A DNA stretch of 7,337 nucleotides from assembly GCA_913059105.1 (NCBI GenBank), contig CAJXRL010000136.1, positions 1 to 7,337 of the forward strand, given 5' to 3'. Positions 1 through 5,996 of the stretch are shown one piece after another. The stretch's first letter is position 1, and each line of letters begins with the position of its first letter. The notes beneath the pieces are model-generated. The model had not been told where the DNA came from. It ran no database searches and saw only the letters and a list, made by a program, of their open reading frames with translations. This DNA is from an uncultured Flavobacteriales bacterium (GTDB lineage: Bacteria > Bacteroidota > Bacteroidia > Flavobacteriales_E > Vicingaceae). A program made the translations under genes and the position numbers.

Positions 1-39
1 AGTGGATCGTCGGCAGCGTCAGATGTGTATAAGAGACAG
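1..39 (+). other. Sequencing adapter (Nextera Read-1 side), not genomic
   Basis: Positions 7-39 match the 33-base Nextera Read-1 transposase adapter: a 14-base tail (7-20) followed by the 19-base Tn5 mosaic end (21-39, ending AAGAGACAG). Positions 1-6 (AGTGGA) lie where the end of the i5 index would be; I could not match them to a standard index. Genomic sequence begins at about 40. A GTG at 25 inside the mosaic end is in frame with the first gene and gives it a false MYKRQ start. Confidence 0.98.
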
Positions 40-1101
40 AAATTTGAATTGAATTTTGCTAAAAAATTCAAGGAGGAAGACAAAACAGTTTATGTAATCG
101 ATTTTGAAGAACGAGAAAAAGAAGGAAAATTCCACGGTCGACTGTGGATTGATTCGACCAATCAAGTATTAATGAAAATACAATTACTTAGTGAGTTTGG
201 AGCAAATTCCCCATTTATTGCAATTGGGAATGCTGATAAAATATCAAAAATTAGCTTTGACATCACCAAAAATTTCGAATTCATCTCAGGAATTAATACT
301 CTTAAATCTATCGATTTCAATTACAACTTAACCTATTTAAGAAAGAACAAACAAGAAGTAAAGGTTGAAACAAAAGCTGTTCTAATTGCATATGATTATA
401 CAAATACTTTTGTACTTCCTTCTTTCGACAAATCGTATACTTTAAATGACTATCAAGGCATAAACCTAGCTCCATATAGCTCTTCTTATTGGGAAAAAAA
501 TTCAGAATTTAAATTGATGGCCAAAGAGTCTGAGAAGAGATTATTCATACAAAATAACACGACCAATTTAATAGACTCGTTTTCATATAATTCTACAACC
601 AAAAAAATAAGTTTCAGTAAACCAACGTATCGAAAATGGTCATTTAATCGAATGCAATTAAACGATATCAAAGACAGGTCTTCGTCTAGAAAACACATGA
701 ATGTCCACTTAAGGTATCACTTAGACGTTAAGATATTCATGAATATCAACCAAATTGGTAATTCTAAAGAAGTTCAATTGGCAACCATTCTAGACCCTTT
801 TACAAGTTATTCTAATTTGGACAGCAGCCCCAACAGTGTTGCTTTTGTAAATATGTATTTTGATTTGATTCGAATAAAAAAGGAAGAATTACGAAGTAAG
901 ATCAATAAAGATCAAAGTACTAAAACCATTCAAAAACTATACGCTGAAACTAATTCTGAAATAGCAAGAATTTCTAAAGTTTTTTTTACTGAAACAGCAG
1001 GCGGAACAAATAGAAGAGGTATGTCAGAATGGAATGAATACATATACAAACATCTCAAAATTGATAATCTTCAGTTGTTTCAAGTAGAATTTAAGTATTA
1101 A
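40..1101 (+). CDS. Surface or secreted protein of unknown function, 5' end missing (carboxypeptidase-like regulatory domain type)
   Basis: This is the C-terminal 353 residues of a larger protein. The reading frame stays open into the adapter, so the true start is upstream of the fragment and the adapter-encoded MYKRQ must be discarded. The protein is rich in Phe, Tyr, Asn and Lys, appears mainly beta-stranded, and shows no membrane helix. An early segment (VYVIDFEEREKEGKFHGRLW, then WIDS) resembles the 'v.ef..k...f.GklyId....' strand pattern of Bacteroidota proteins that carry an N-terminal carboxypeptidase-regulatory-like domain and a lipoprotein-sorting-like beta sheet. A later stretch (SYTLNDYQGINLAPYSSSYW) also resembles that group. 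The signal peptide and N-terminal domain would be in the missing part. It ends with TAA, 67 bases before mpl on the same strand, so co-transcription is possible. The family assignment is from remembered patterns and is tentative; no enzymatic function can be given. Confidence 0.6.
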   Translation, partial: KFELNFAKKFKEEDKTVYVIDFEEREKEGKFHGRLWIDSTNQVLMKIQLLSEFGANSPFIAIGNADKISKISFDITKNFEFISGINTLKSIDFNYNLTYLRKNKQEVKVETKAVLIAYDYTNTFVLPSFDKSYTLNDYQGINLAPYSSSYWEKNSEFKLMAKESEKRLFIQNNTTNLIDSFSYNSTTKKISFSKPTYRKWSFNRMQLNDIKDRSSSRKHMNVHLRYHLDVKIFMNINQIGNSKEVQLATILDPFTSYSNLDSSPNSVAFVNMYFDLIRIKKEELRSKINKDQSTKTIQKLYAETNSEIARISKVFFTETAGGTNRRGMSEWNEYIYKHLKIDNLQLFQVEFKY

Positions 1102-1168
1102 ACATCTTCAGTTAATAACTATCATTTTCTCGGTACTAAAATTCATATTTGAGCACTATTTTAGAGGT

Positions 1169-2518
1169 ATGAAAGTTCACTTTATAGCCATCGGAGGAAG
1201 CGCCATGCACAACATGGCAATTGCATTGCACAAAAAAGGATTTACCATTAGCGGTTCAGACGATGAAATTTTTGAACCTTCAAAAGGAAGGCTTAAAAAA
1301 TATGGTTTACTGCCTCAAAGTGAAGGTTGGACTCCTTCTCTAATATCTTCCGACTTAGATGTTATCATTCTTGGAATGCATGCTAAAAAAGACAATCCTG
1401 AATTACTAAAAGCACAGGAGTTAGGACTTAAAATTTATTCCTACCCTGAATATGTGTACGAACAAGCAAAAAACAAAAAAAGGATAGTAATTGGCGGTAG
1501 CCATGGAAAAACTTCTATCACCTCCATGATTCTTCATGTACTTCAAATCCAAAACATTGCATTTGATTATTTGGTAGGAGCTCAACTAGAAGGTTTTGAA
1601 ACCATGGTGAGTTTTTCAAATGCGCCAATAATGGTAATTGAAGGTGACGAGTACCTCTCTTCTCCTATTGATAGAAGACCTAAATTTTTATGGTATAAAC
1701 CTCATATTGCTGTTTTAAGTGGAGTTGCTTGGGATCACATTAACGTTTTTCCAACTTTCGAAAATTACGTTGAGCAGTTTCATTTATTCAAAAATACCAT
1801 CGAACAAGATGGACTACTTACTTATTTTCATGGCGATGAGGAGCTACAAAAAATAGCAAATGAGTCTTCTGAAATACGACTCAAACCTTACACTACTCCA
1901 ATTCATAGAATTGAAAATGGAATCACCTCAGTTGGCACCAGCATCGGCTGGGTACCCCTTTCTATTTTTGGGGAGCATAACCTCCAAAATATGATGGCAG
2001 CGCTACACGTGTGCTTAGAATTGGGAGTTGAAGAAATAGATTTCTACAAGGCTATCAAAAACTTTAGCGGCGCAGCAAGACGACTAGAGGAGATTGCAAG
2101 AAGTGAACAAACGGTAGTATACAAAGATTTTGCGCACTCACCTTCTAAATTAAAAGCAACTAGCGCTGCAGTAAAAAAGCAATATCCCGATAAAAAAGTT
2201 ATTGCTTGTATGGAGTTACATACCTTCAGTAGTTTAAACAAAACATTCCTTCAAGAATATTCAGGTTGCATGAGTTCTACAGATGAAGCCATTGTCTTTT
2301 TTAATCCAAAAACAATTCAACACAAAGGGCTGGAAACAATTACAAAGCAAGATGTGGAAGAAGCATTTCTACCATCAAAAGTGACTGTTTATGATGAAGC
2401 CAATTTAGTTACCAATTATCTAAAATCTCAAAATTTAGATAATTGTGTGATCGTTTTAATGACTTCAGGAAACTTTGATGGTTTAAATTTGAATGAGTTT
2501 GCCCAAGAATTGGTTTAA
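1169..2518 (+). CDS. mpl: UDP-N-acetylmuramate:L-alanyl-gamma-D-glutamyl-meso-diaminopimelate ligase (Mpl)
   Basis: This cytoplasmic Mur ligase joins recycled murein tripeptide (L-Ala-D-Glu-mesoDAP) to UDP-MurNAc using ATP, bypassing the MurC/D/E steps. At 449 residues it is close to E. coli Mpl (about 457). The N-terminal UDP-binding Rossmann domain has the start MKVHFIAIGGSAMHNMA. The ATP domain carries the P-loop GGSHGKTS (109-116), the IEGDEY acidic motif (157-162), WDH (188-190) and GEHNLQN (268-274). The C-terminal domain has SGAARRLE (300-307), KDFAHSPSK (319-327) and SGNFDGL (433-439). IEGDEY, followed by DRRPKF, fits Mpl (E. coli IEADEY then DKRSKF) better than MurC. The E. coli DDFAHHP motif reads KDFAHSP here, which I take as lineage-typical. 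The ATG at 1169 gives a full-length N-terminus; no strong ribosome-binding site is seen, as is usual in Bacteroidota. The stop overlaps the converging membrane-protein gene by 4 bases. Confidence 0.93.
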   Translation: MKVHFIAIGGSAMHNMAIALHKKGFTISGSDDEIFEPSKGRLKKYGLLPQSEGWTPSLISSDLDVIILGMHAKKDNPELLKAQELGLKIYSYPEYVYEQAKNKKRIVIGGSHGKTSITSMILHVLQIQNIAFDYLVGAQLEGFETMVSFSNAPIMVIEGDEYLSSPIDRRPKFLWYKPHIAVLSGVAWDHINVFPTFENYVEQFHLFKNTIEQDGLLTYFHGDEELQKIANESSEIRLKPYTTPIHRIENGITSVGTSIGWVPLSIFGEHNLQNMMAALHVCLELGVEEIDFYKAIKNFSGAARRLEEIARSEQTVVYKDFAHSPSKLKATSAAVKKQYPDKKVIACMELHTFSSLNKTFLQEYSGCMSSTDEAIVFFNPKTIQHKGLETITKQDVEEAFLPSKVTVYDEANLVTNYLKSQNLDNCVIVLMTSGNFDGLNLNEFAQELV

Positions 2519-3015
2519 CCTTCGTTTCTAACTTTTCTAACAAAAAAGGTTATAAGCGATGAGTAGAACGTGCCCAAAATAATGAATCCAACTAAAGTAA
2601 TAGTACTCATGAAATAGGCAGAAAGGAAAAAACTTCCATTTTCTCTATGTTTTGTGACATTACCATCATTTGCTCCATTTTCTATTGCTGTTTGAATTTG
2701 AGCTTCTAGCTTCAACATTAAATATTCGCTATCAATAAAACTGTAATATAAATAGGCAAAAGCAGCCATTAGCACAGCATACATTCCAGCTACTTTCATT
2801 CCTGCCTTTACATCAGATAAAAATGACGTCTTCTTTTCATTTAATTGCTTGTAAAGTCGAATACCTAGAAATATTCCGGTCATCATGACGAAAGGGTTTC
2901 CAAAAAAATAAAGATACTCCCACGAACTAAATTGCCAATTTTGAGCAAAAATCAATATTCTTAAAGACATTGAAACAACCAACATCCAAACAACTATTGA
3001 GAAATGTGTTTTCAT
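2515..3015 (-). CDS. Small four-helix membrane protein, DUF4199-like
   Basis: The 166-residue product has four likely membrane segments at about 5-24, 34-54, 72-94 and 132-158, with a polar loop at about 95-130 containing a short hydrophilic Asn/Gly/Lys stretch. The central pattern, GIFLGIRLYKQ, then FLSDVKAGMKVAGMY, then AYLYYSFIDSEYL, resembles the DUF4199 family common in Bacteroidota (ixxGixxyk, then sF..a.k.G, then yy.fidP). This assignment is by remembered pattern only, and no function is known. The gene starts 7 bases after the rho stop on the same strand, so it is very probably the second gene of a rho transcript. It converges on mpl with a 4-base stop overlap. The ATG at 3015 is the only start that keeps the whole first helix. 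Confidence 0.75.
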   Translation of the reverse strand: MKTHFSIVVWMLVVSMSLRILIFAQNWQFSSWEYLYFFGNPFVMMTGIFLGIRLYKQLNEKKTSFLSDVKAGMKVAGMYAVLMAAFAYLYYSFIDSEYLMLKLEAQIQTAIENGANDGNVTKHRENGSFFLSAYFMSTITLVGFIILGTFYSSLITFFVRKVRNEG

Positions 3016-3022
3016 AAACTGA

Positions 3023-4780
3023 CTAGCTATTCATCGAAACTAAGAATTCATCATTATCCTTTGTTCTAGTCATTTGGTTTTTCAAGAATTCCATTGCTTC
3101 AACAGGATTCATATCTGCAATGTGGTTTCTTAATACCCACATTTTTTGAGTTACCGCTTTTCCTAATAAAAGGTCTTCTTTTCTTGTAGAAGAAGAAATA
3201 ATATCAATTGCAGGATAGAGTCTTCTGTTAGATATTTTTCGATCCAATTGAAGCTCCATGTTACCAGTTCCTTTAAATTCTTCGAAAATCACTTCATCCA
3301 TTTTAGAACCAGTCTCAGTTAAGGCTGTCGCTAAAATTGTTAATGATCCTCCGTTTTCTATTTTCCGTGCTGCACCAAAAAATCGTTTTGGTTTGTGCAA
3401 TGCGTTTGCATCTACACCACCAGAAAGAACTTTCCCTGATGCCGGAGAAACTGTATTGTATGCTCTTGCCAATCTTGTAATTGAATCAAGTAAAATCACA
3501 ACATCATGACCACATTCGGTCATTCGTTTAGCCTTTTCTAATACAATATTTGCAACTTTTACATGTCGCTCTGCCGGCTCATCAAAGGTAGAAGCAATCA
3601 CCTCTGCATTTACCGAACGTGACATATCTGTAACTTCTTCAGGTCTTTCGTCAATAAGCAAAATCAACAAATAAACTTCTGGGTGATTTGCCGCAATAGC
3701 ATTAGCTACTTCTTTTAAAAGCGTTGTTTTACCTGTCTTAGGTTGCGCAACAATTAATCCTCTCTGACCTTTCCCAATAGGCGTAAACAAATCAATTACT
3801 CTAGTTGATAATGACTCTTCTTTGTGACCAGATAGGTTGAATTTCTCAGAAGGAAAGAGTGGCGTTAAATATTCAAATGGAACTCTATCCCTAACAAAAC
3901 TAGGTTCTCTTCCATTAATTTCTATCAATTTGATCAAAGGAAAATACTTTTCTCCTTCTTTTGGTGGTCTAACAGTTCCTCTTACAGTATCTCCAGTCTT
4001 AAGACCAAATAACTTTACTTGTGAAACTGAAACGTAGACATCATCAGGAGAGTTTAAATAATTATAGTCTGACGATCTTAGGAAACCATAACCATCAGGC
4101 ATCATTTCTAATACACCTTCCGAATCTATAATTCCATCAAAGTCATATTCCTGTCTTTTTGGTTTTTGATTTTGATGTTGCGGCTGTCTATTTTGATTAT
4201 TGTTATTGTTAGCGTTAGAAGATTTTCCGTTAGAATTATCATTCTGTCCGTTTTTTCCATTCTGATTGCCGCTAACTTCTTTTGGGGTATTATGCTTGCT
4301 TTTTGGCTTTTGAATCTCCGATTCTTCCTTCTCTACAGCCACCTCTACTTCAATCTTTTCCTTTTCAGGATTCTTTTCGGCATTCTTTTCCGCAAACAAA
4401 TTAGCTTTTTTCTCAGCTTCAATTCTCGGTCTTACTTTTCTTTCAGAAGGAGCCTTTTTAGGATAAGCTATCTTTTTAGGCTCATTCTTAACCTCTTGCT
4501 GTTTAATCTCTTCAACCTTTATTTCTACATTAGCAACAGCTCTCTGAGGAGTTTCTGCCTTTGCTTTAGGCGCTCTTGGCTTTCTAGTGAGTTTTGGTTC
4601 AGAAGCTTTTTCTTCTTTATTTATCGCTTTAACAGCTTCGGGTTTCACCGCTTGTTGATCTAAAACTTGGAAAATAAGTTCTTCCTTTTTTAGTTTTTGA
4701 TATTTTTTTACCTCTAATTGCTTTGCAATTTCTTTTAATTCTATAACCGTCTTTTGGTTTAATTGAAGGATGTCGTACAT
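3023..4780 (-). CDS. rho: Transcription termination factor Rho with long disordered insertion
   Basis: Rho is the hexameric RNA helicase/ATPase that binds untranslated nascent RNA and releases RNA polymerase. Domains seen: Rho N-terminal helical domain (about 1-45); a low-complexity insertion (about 46-212); the RNA-binding cold-shock-like domain (about 213-290, with GVLEMMPDGYGFLRS and DDVYVSVSQV); and the ATPase/translocase domain (about 300-575). ATPase motifs are Walker A AQPKTGKTT (345-353), the IDERPEEVT segment (376-384) with the catalytic Glu, Walker B VVILLDS (427-433), the Q-loop region SGGVDANALHKPKRFFGAAR (453-472), and TGSKMDEVIFEEFKGTGN (490-507). The total of 585 residues against 419 in E. 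coli is almost exactly accounted for by the insertion. The only TAG stop in the window ends this gene. A Bacteroidota-type promoter lies about 100 bases upstream, and the DUF4199-like gene follows after 7 bases. Confidence 0.97.
   Translation of the reverse strand: MYDILQLNQKTVIELKEIAKQLEVKKYQKLKKEELIFQVLDQQAVKPEAVKAINKEEKASEPKLTRKPRAPKAKAETPQRAVANVEIKVEEIKQQEVKNEPKKIAYPKKAPSERKVRPRIEAEKKANLFAEKNAEKNPEKEKIEVEVAVEKEESEIQKPKSKHNTPKEVSGNQNGKNGQNDNSNGKSSNANNNNNQNRQPQHQNQKPKRQEYDFDGIIDSEGVLEMMPDGYGFLRSSDYNYLNSPDDVYVSVSQVKLFGLKTGDTVRGTVRPPKEGEKYFPLIKLIEINGREPSFVRDRVPFEYLTPLFPSEKFNLSGHKEESLSTRVIDLFTPIGKGQRGLIVAQPKTGKTTLLKEVANAIAANHPEVYLLILLIDERPEEVTDMSRSVNAEVIASTFDEPAERHVKVANIVLEKAKRMTECGHDVVILLDSITRLARAYNTVSPASGKVLSGGVDANALHKPKRFFGAARKIENGGSLTILATALTETGSKMDEVIFEEFKGTGNMELQLDRKISNRRLYPAIDIISSSTRKEDLLLGKAVTQKMWVLRNHIADMNPVEAMEFLKNQMTRTKDNDEFLVSMNS
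4145..4645 (-). other. Region of rho encoding the intrinsically disordered insertion
   Basis: These bases encode Rho residues about 46-212, between the N-terminal helical domain and the RNA-binding domain. Residues 46-170 are rich in Lys, Glu, Pro and Ala, with mixed-charge runs. Residues 171-210 (4151-4270) switch to Asn/Gln: 22 of 40 residues are Asn or Gln, including five consecutive Asn, with scattered Lys and Arg and only one acidic residue. No folded-domain pattern is visible. Long disordered Rho insertions are known in Bacteroidota, and the one in Bacteroides thetaiotaomicron Rho has been reported to drive phase separation. A similar role here is inference. Confidence 0.85.
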
Positions 4781-4842
4781 GAAATATTTTGTAATGTGCT
4801 TGTTTTAAACTAAATCAACTGAAAAATTAGGAAAGTTGCGTT

Positions 4843-4868
4843 AGTGCGCCTTGAGGTCTCAAGACACT
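4843..4868 (-). promoter_or_regulatory. Hairpin in the rho 5' leader
   Basis: An inverted repeat CTTGAG-GT-CTCAAG (4850-4863) is flanked by a second pair, AGTG (4843-4846) with CACT (4865-4868), separated by a 3/1 internal loop. In the RNA the innermost pair would probably open, giving a four-base loop. It lies between the predicted rho promoter and the rho start codon, about 60 bases upstream of the ATG, so it would be transcribed in the leader. It has no following U-tract, so a simple intrinsic terminator is unlikely. Rho genes in several bacteria are autoregulated through their leaders; whether this hairpin takes part is inference. Confidence 0.4.
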
Positions 4869-4877
4869 GCAAGTATA

Positions 4878-4908
4878 CAAATATAAATTGAAGTTTTACT
4901 TTTTCAAT
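4878..4908 (-). promoter_or_regulatory. Predicted Bacteroidota-type promoter for rho
   Basis: On the minus strand, TATATTTG (4885-4878) matches the -7 consensus TAnnTTTG exactly. An ATTG (4908-4905), one base off the -33 TTTG, precedes it with a 19-base spacer, the spacing expected for the primary Bacteroidota sigma factor. Transcription would start near 4872 and give a leader of about 90 bases before the rho ATG. The promoter lies across the 3' end of the upstream dehydrogenase gene, so rho could be expressed independently of it. Confidence 0.55.
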
Positions 4909-4914
4909 TTATAT
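4881..4914. repeat. 12-base perfect inverted repeat over the dehydrogenase stop codon
   Basis: ATATAAATTGAA (4881-4892) and TTCAATTTATAT (4903-4914) are perfect reverse complements around a 10-base loop that contains the dehydrogenase stop codon (4896-4898). Only one of the twelve pairs is G-C, so the RNA hairpin would be weak. It could act as a weak terminator at the end of the dehydrogenase transcript, or as a protein-binding palindrome, because it covers the predicted -33 element of the rho promoter, its spacer and the first bases of the -7 element. The sequence alone does not decide between these. Confidence 0.5.
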
Positions 4915-5921
4915 ATGTTTTCAATTATTTCAACAACTTTTAGACCTTCTAAGCTATTTGTTGTTACCGTTTTGTTTCCTTGAAGAGCATCTACTACATT
5001 TTGAATAACAAACTGATGGTTGGCCGCGCTGCCTTTATATTTGCCATAATCGTTAGGTGGCAGGGTGTCTTCTAAAACTGGCTGTTCGTAGTCTTTTATG
5101 TGGCAATAAACAATCTCATTCATATATTGCCCGCCAACTTTTACACTGCCTTTTTCACCAATTATCGAAAGACTACTTTCCATGTTCTGTCCGTACACTG
5201 CAGTAGAATAATTGATACTTCCCGCGCCGCCGTTCACAAAATCAAATTGCACAATACCCGAATCTTCAAACTCAGTAGTATGTTGGTGATTAAAATCATA
5301 GAAATTGGCTTTAATATTAGTAACGTCGCCAAATAGCCAATACATAGTATCTAAGAAGTGACTAAATTGTGTAAATAAGGTTCCTCCATCTTTATCTAAC
5401 TTACCTTTCCAATAGCTAGCTGCCCCACCTTGATAATAATCATCATCCCTATTCCAGAAACAATTAATGTTCGCCATGTACACTTTACCTAGAACACCGC
5501 TTTCAACTACTTCTTTTAACCAACGTGAGGGAGGGCTATACCTATTCTGCATAACACAAAAAACTCTTTTATTCACTTTCAACGATTCGTGAATTACTGC
5601 CTCAGCATCAACTTTAGAAAGAGCCATCGGTTTTTCAATAACCACATGTGACCCATTTTTTAGAGCGGCTATCGCTTGTGAAGCATGCAAATAATTAGGC
5701 GTACAAATGTTTACTACATCTGCATGTATATCGGAATTCATAAAACTTTCTATCGATAGGAAAACTGGAACATTAAATTCCTCAGCTAAGCTTTCCTGAA
5801 TATTTTTGTTTACATCTATCAATGCGACCAACTCAGTATCTGCATTAACATCTACCATACTTGCATGGCGTTTACCAATTCTACCACAACCAACTATTGC
5901 AAACTTTACTTTTGACGACAT
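4896..5921 (-). CDS. Gfo/Idh/MocA-family NAD(P)-dependent sugar oxidoreductase (WlbA/WbpB-like)
   Basis: The family oxidises or reduces sugars and nucleotide sugars with a bound nicotinamide cofactor. The 341-residue protein starts with an N-terminal Rossmann fold: GCGRIGKRH (11-19), CTPNYLH (73-79) and the catalytic-lysine motif EKP (96-98, Lys97). The C-terminal domain has DGGTLFTQFSHFLD (178-191), placing the usual catalytic His at 188 with Asp191, and ends with the typical NHQFVIQNVVDAL and EGLKVVEIIENIY helices. The CTPNYLH and FTQFSHFLD patterns recall the WlbA/WbpB branch (UDP-GlcNAcA 3-dehydrogenases of surface-glycan pathways), but the exact substrate cannot be read from sequence. 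It diverges from galE across 75 bases, which supports a nucleotide-sugar role; the usual WlbB/WlbC-type partner genes are absent here. rho lies 115 bases downstream on the same strand. Confidence 0.88.
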   Translation of the reverse strand: MSSKVKFAIVGCGRIGKRHASMVDVNADTELVALIDVNKNIQESLAEEFNVPVFLSIESFMNSDIHADVVNICTPNYLHASQAIAALKNGSHVVIEKPMALSKVDAEAVIHESLKVNKRVFCVMQNRYSPPSRWLKEVVESGVLGKVYMANINCFWNRDDDYYQGGAASYWKGKLDKDGGTLFTQFSHFLDTMYWLFGDVTNIKANFYDFNHQHTTEFEDSGIVQFDFVNGGAGSINYSTAVYGQNMESSLSIIGEKGSVKVGGQYMNEIVYCHIKDYEQPVLEDTLPPNDYGKYKGSAANHQFVIQNVVDALQGNKTVTTNSLEGLKVVEIIENIYKLKK

Positions 5922-5948
5922 ATCTTAAAAATTAAATAGAACACAATA

Positions 5949-5979
5949 TTAGTATTATTTGAAATGAAAAGTATCTTTG
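5949..5979 (+). promoter_or_regulatory. Possible galE promoter
   Basis: TATCTTTG (5972-5979) matches the Bacteroidota -7 consensus TAnnTTTG exactly. A TTAG at 5949-5952, one base off TTTG, lies 19 bases upstream. Transcription would start near 5985, giving a very short leader before the galE ATG at 5997. The -33 match is weak, so confidence is limited. Confidence 0.4.
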
Positions 5980-5996
5980 AAGTTAATTTTTGACGT

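Noticed and set aside
21..39. Tn5 mosaic ends at both window edges suggesting a Tn5-like composite transposon
   Set aside because: The mosaic ends are joined to synthetic Read-1/Read-2 tails, an index and P7, and no transposase gene is present; they come from tagmentation library preparation.
1110..1120. AGTTA-A-TAACT inverted repeat just after the first gene's stop
   Set aside because: Five A+T-rich pairs with a one-base centre cannot form a useful RNA hairpin and no U-tract follows; expected by chance in such A+T-rich sequence.
1144..1151. CATATTTG as a possible -7 element for mpl
   Set aside because: It misses the TA of TAnnTTTG by one base and has no TTTG-like element 19-21 bases upstream. 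mpl may instead be read from the preceding gene's promoter.
3258..3509. 83-codon open frame antisense to the rho ATPase domain
   Set aside because: It opposes strongly conserved coding sequence, with no domain pattern and no promoter; a shadow of rho.
4166..4663. 165-codon open frame on the + strand encoding a very hydrophobic, apparently membrane protein
   Set aside because: It lies wholly antisense to the disordered insertion of rho. Lys-, Glu- and Asn-rich codons on one strand read as Phe, Leu and Ile on the other and rarely give stops, so the frame is a composition artefact.
5944..5951. TAATATTG on the minus strand as a -7 element for the dehydrogenase gene
   Set aside because: One mismatch in the core and no -33 TTTG at the right distance; the dehydrogenase promoter stays unidentified within the 75-base divergent gap.
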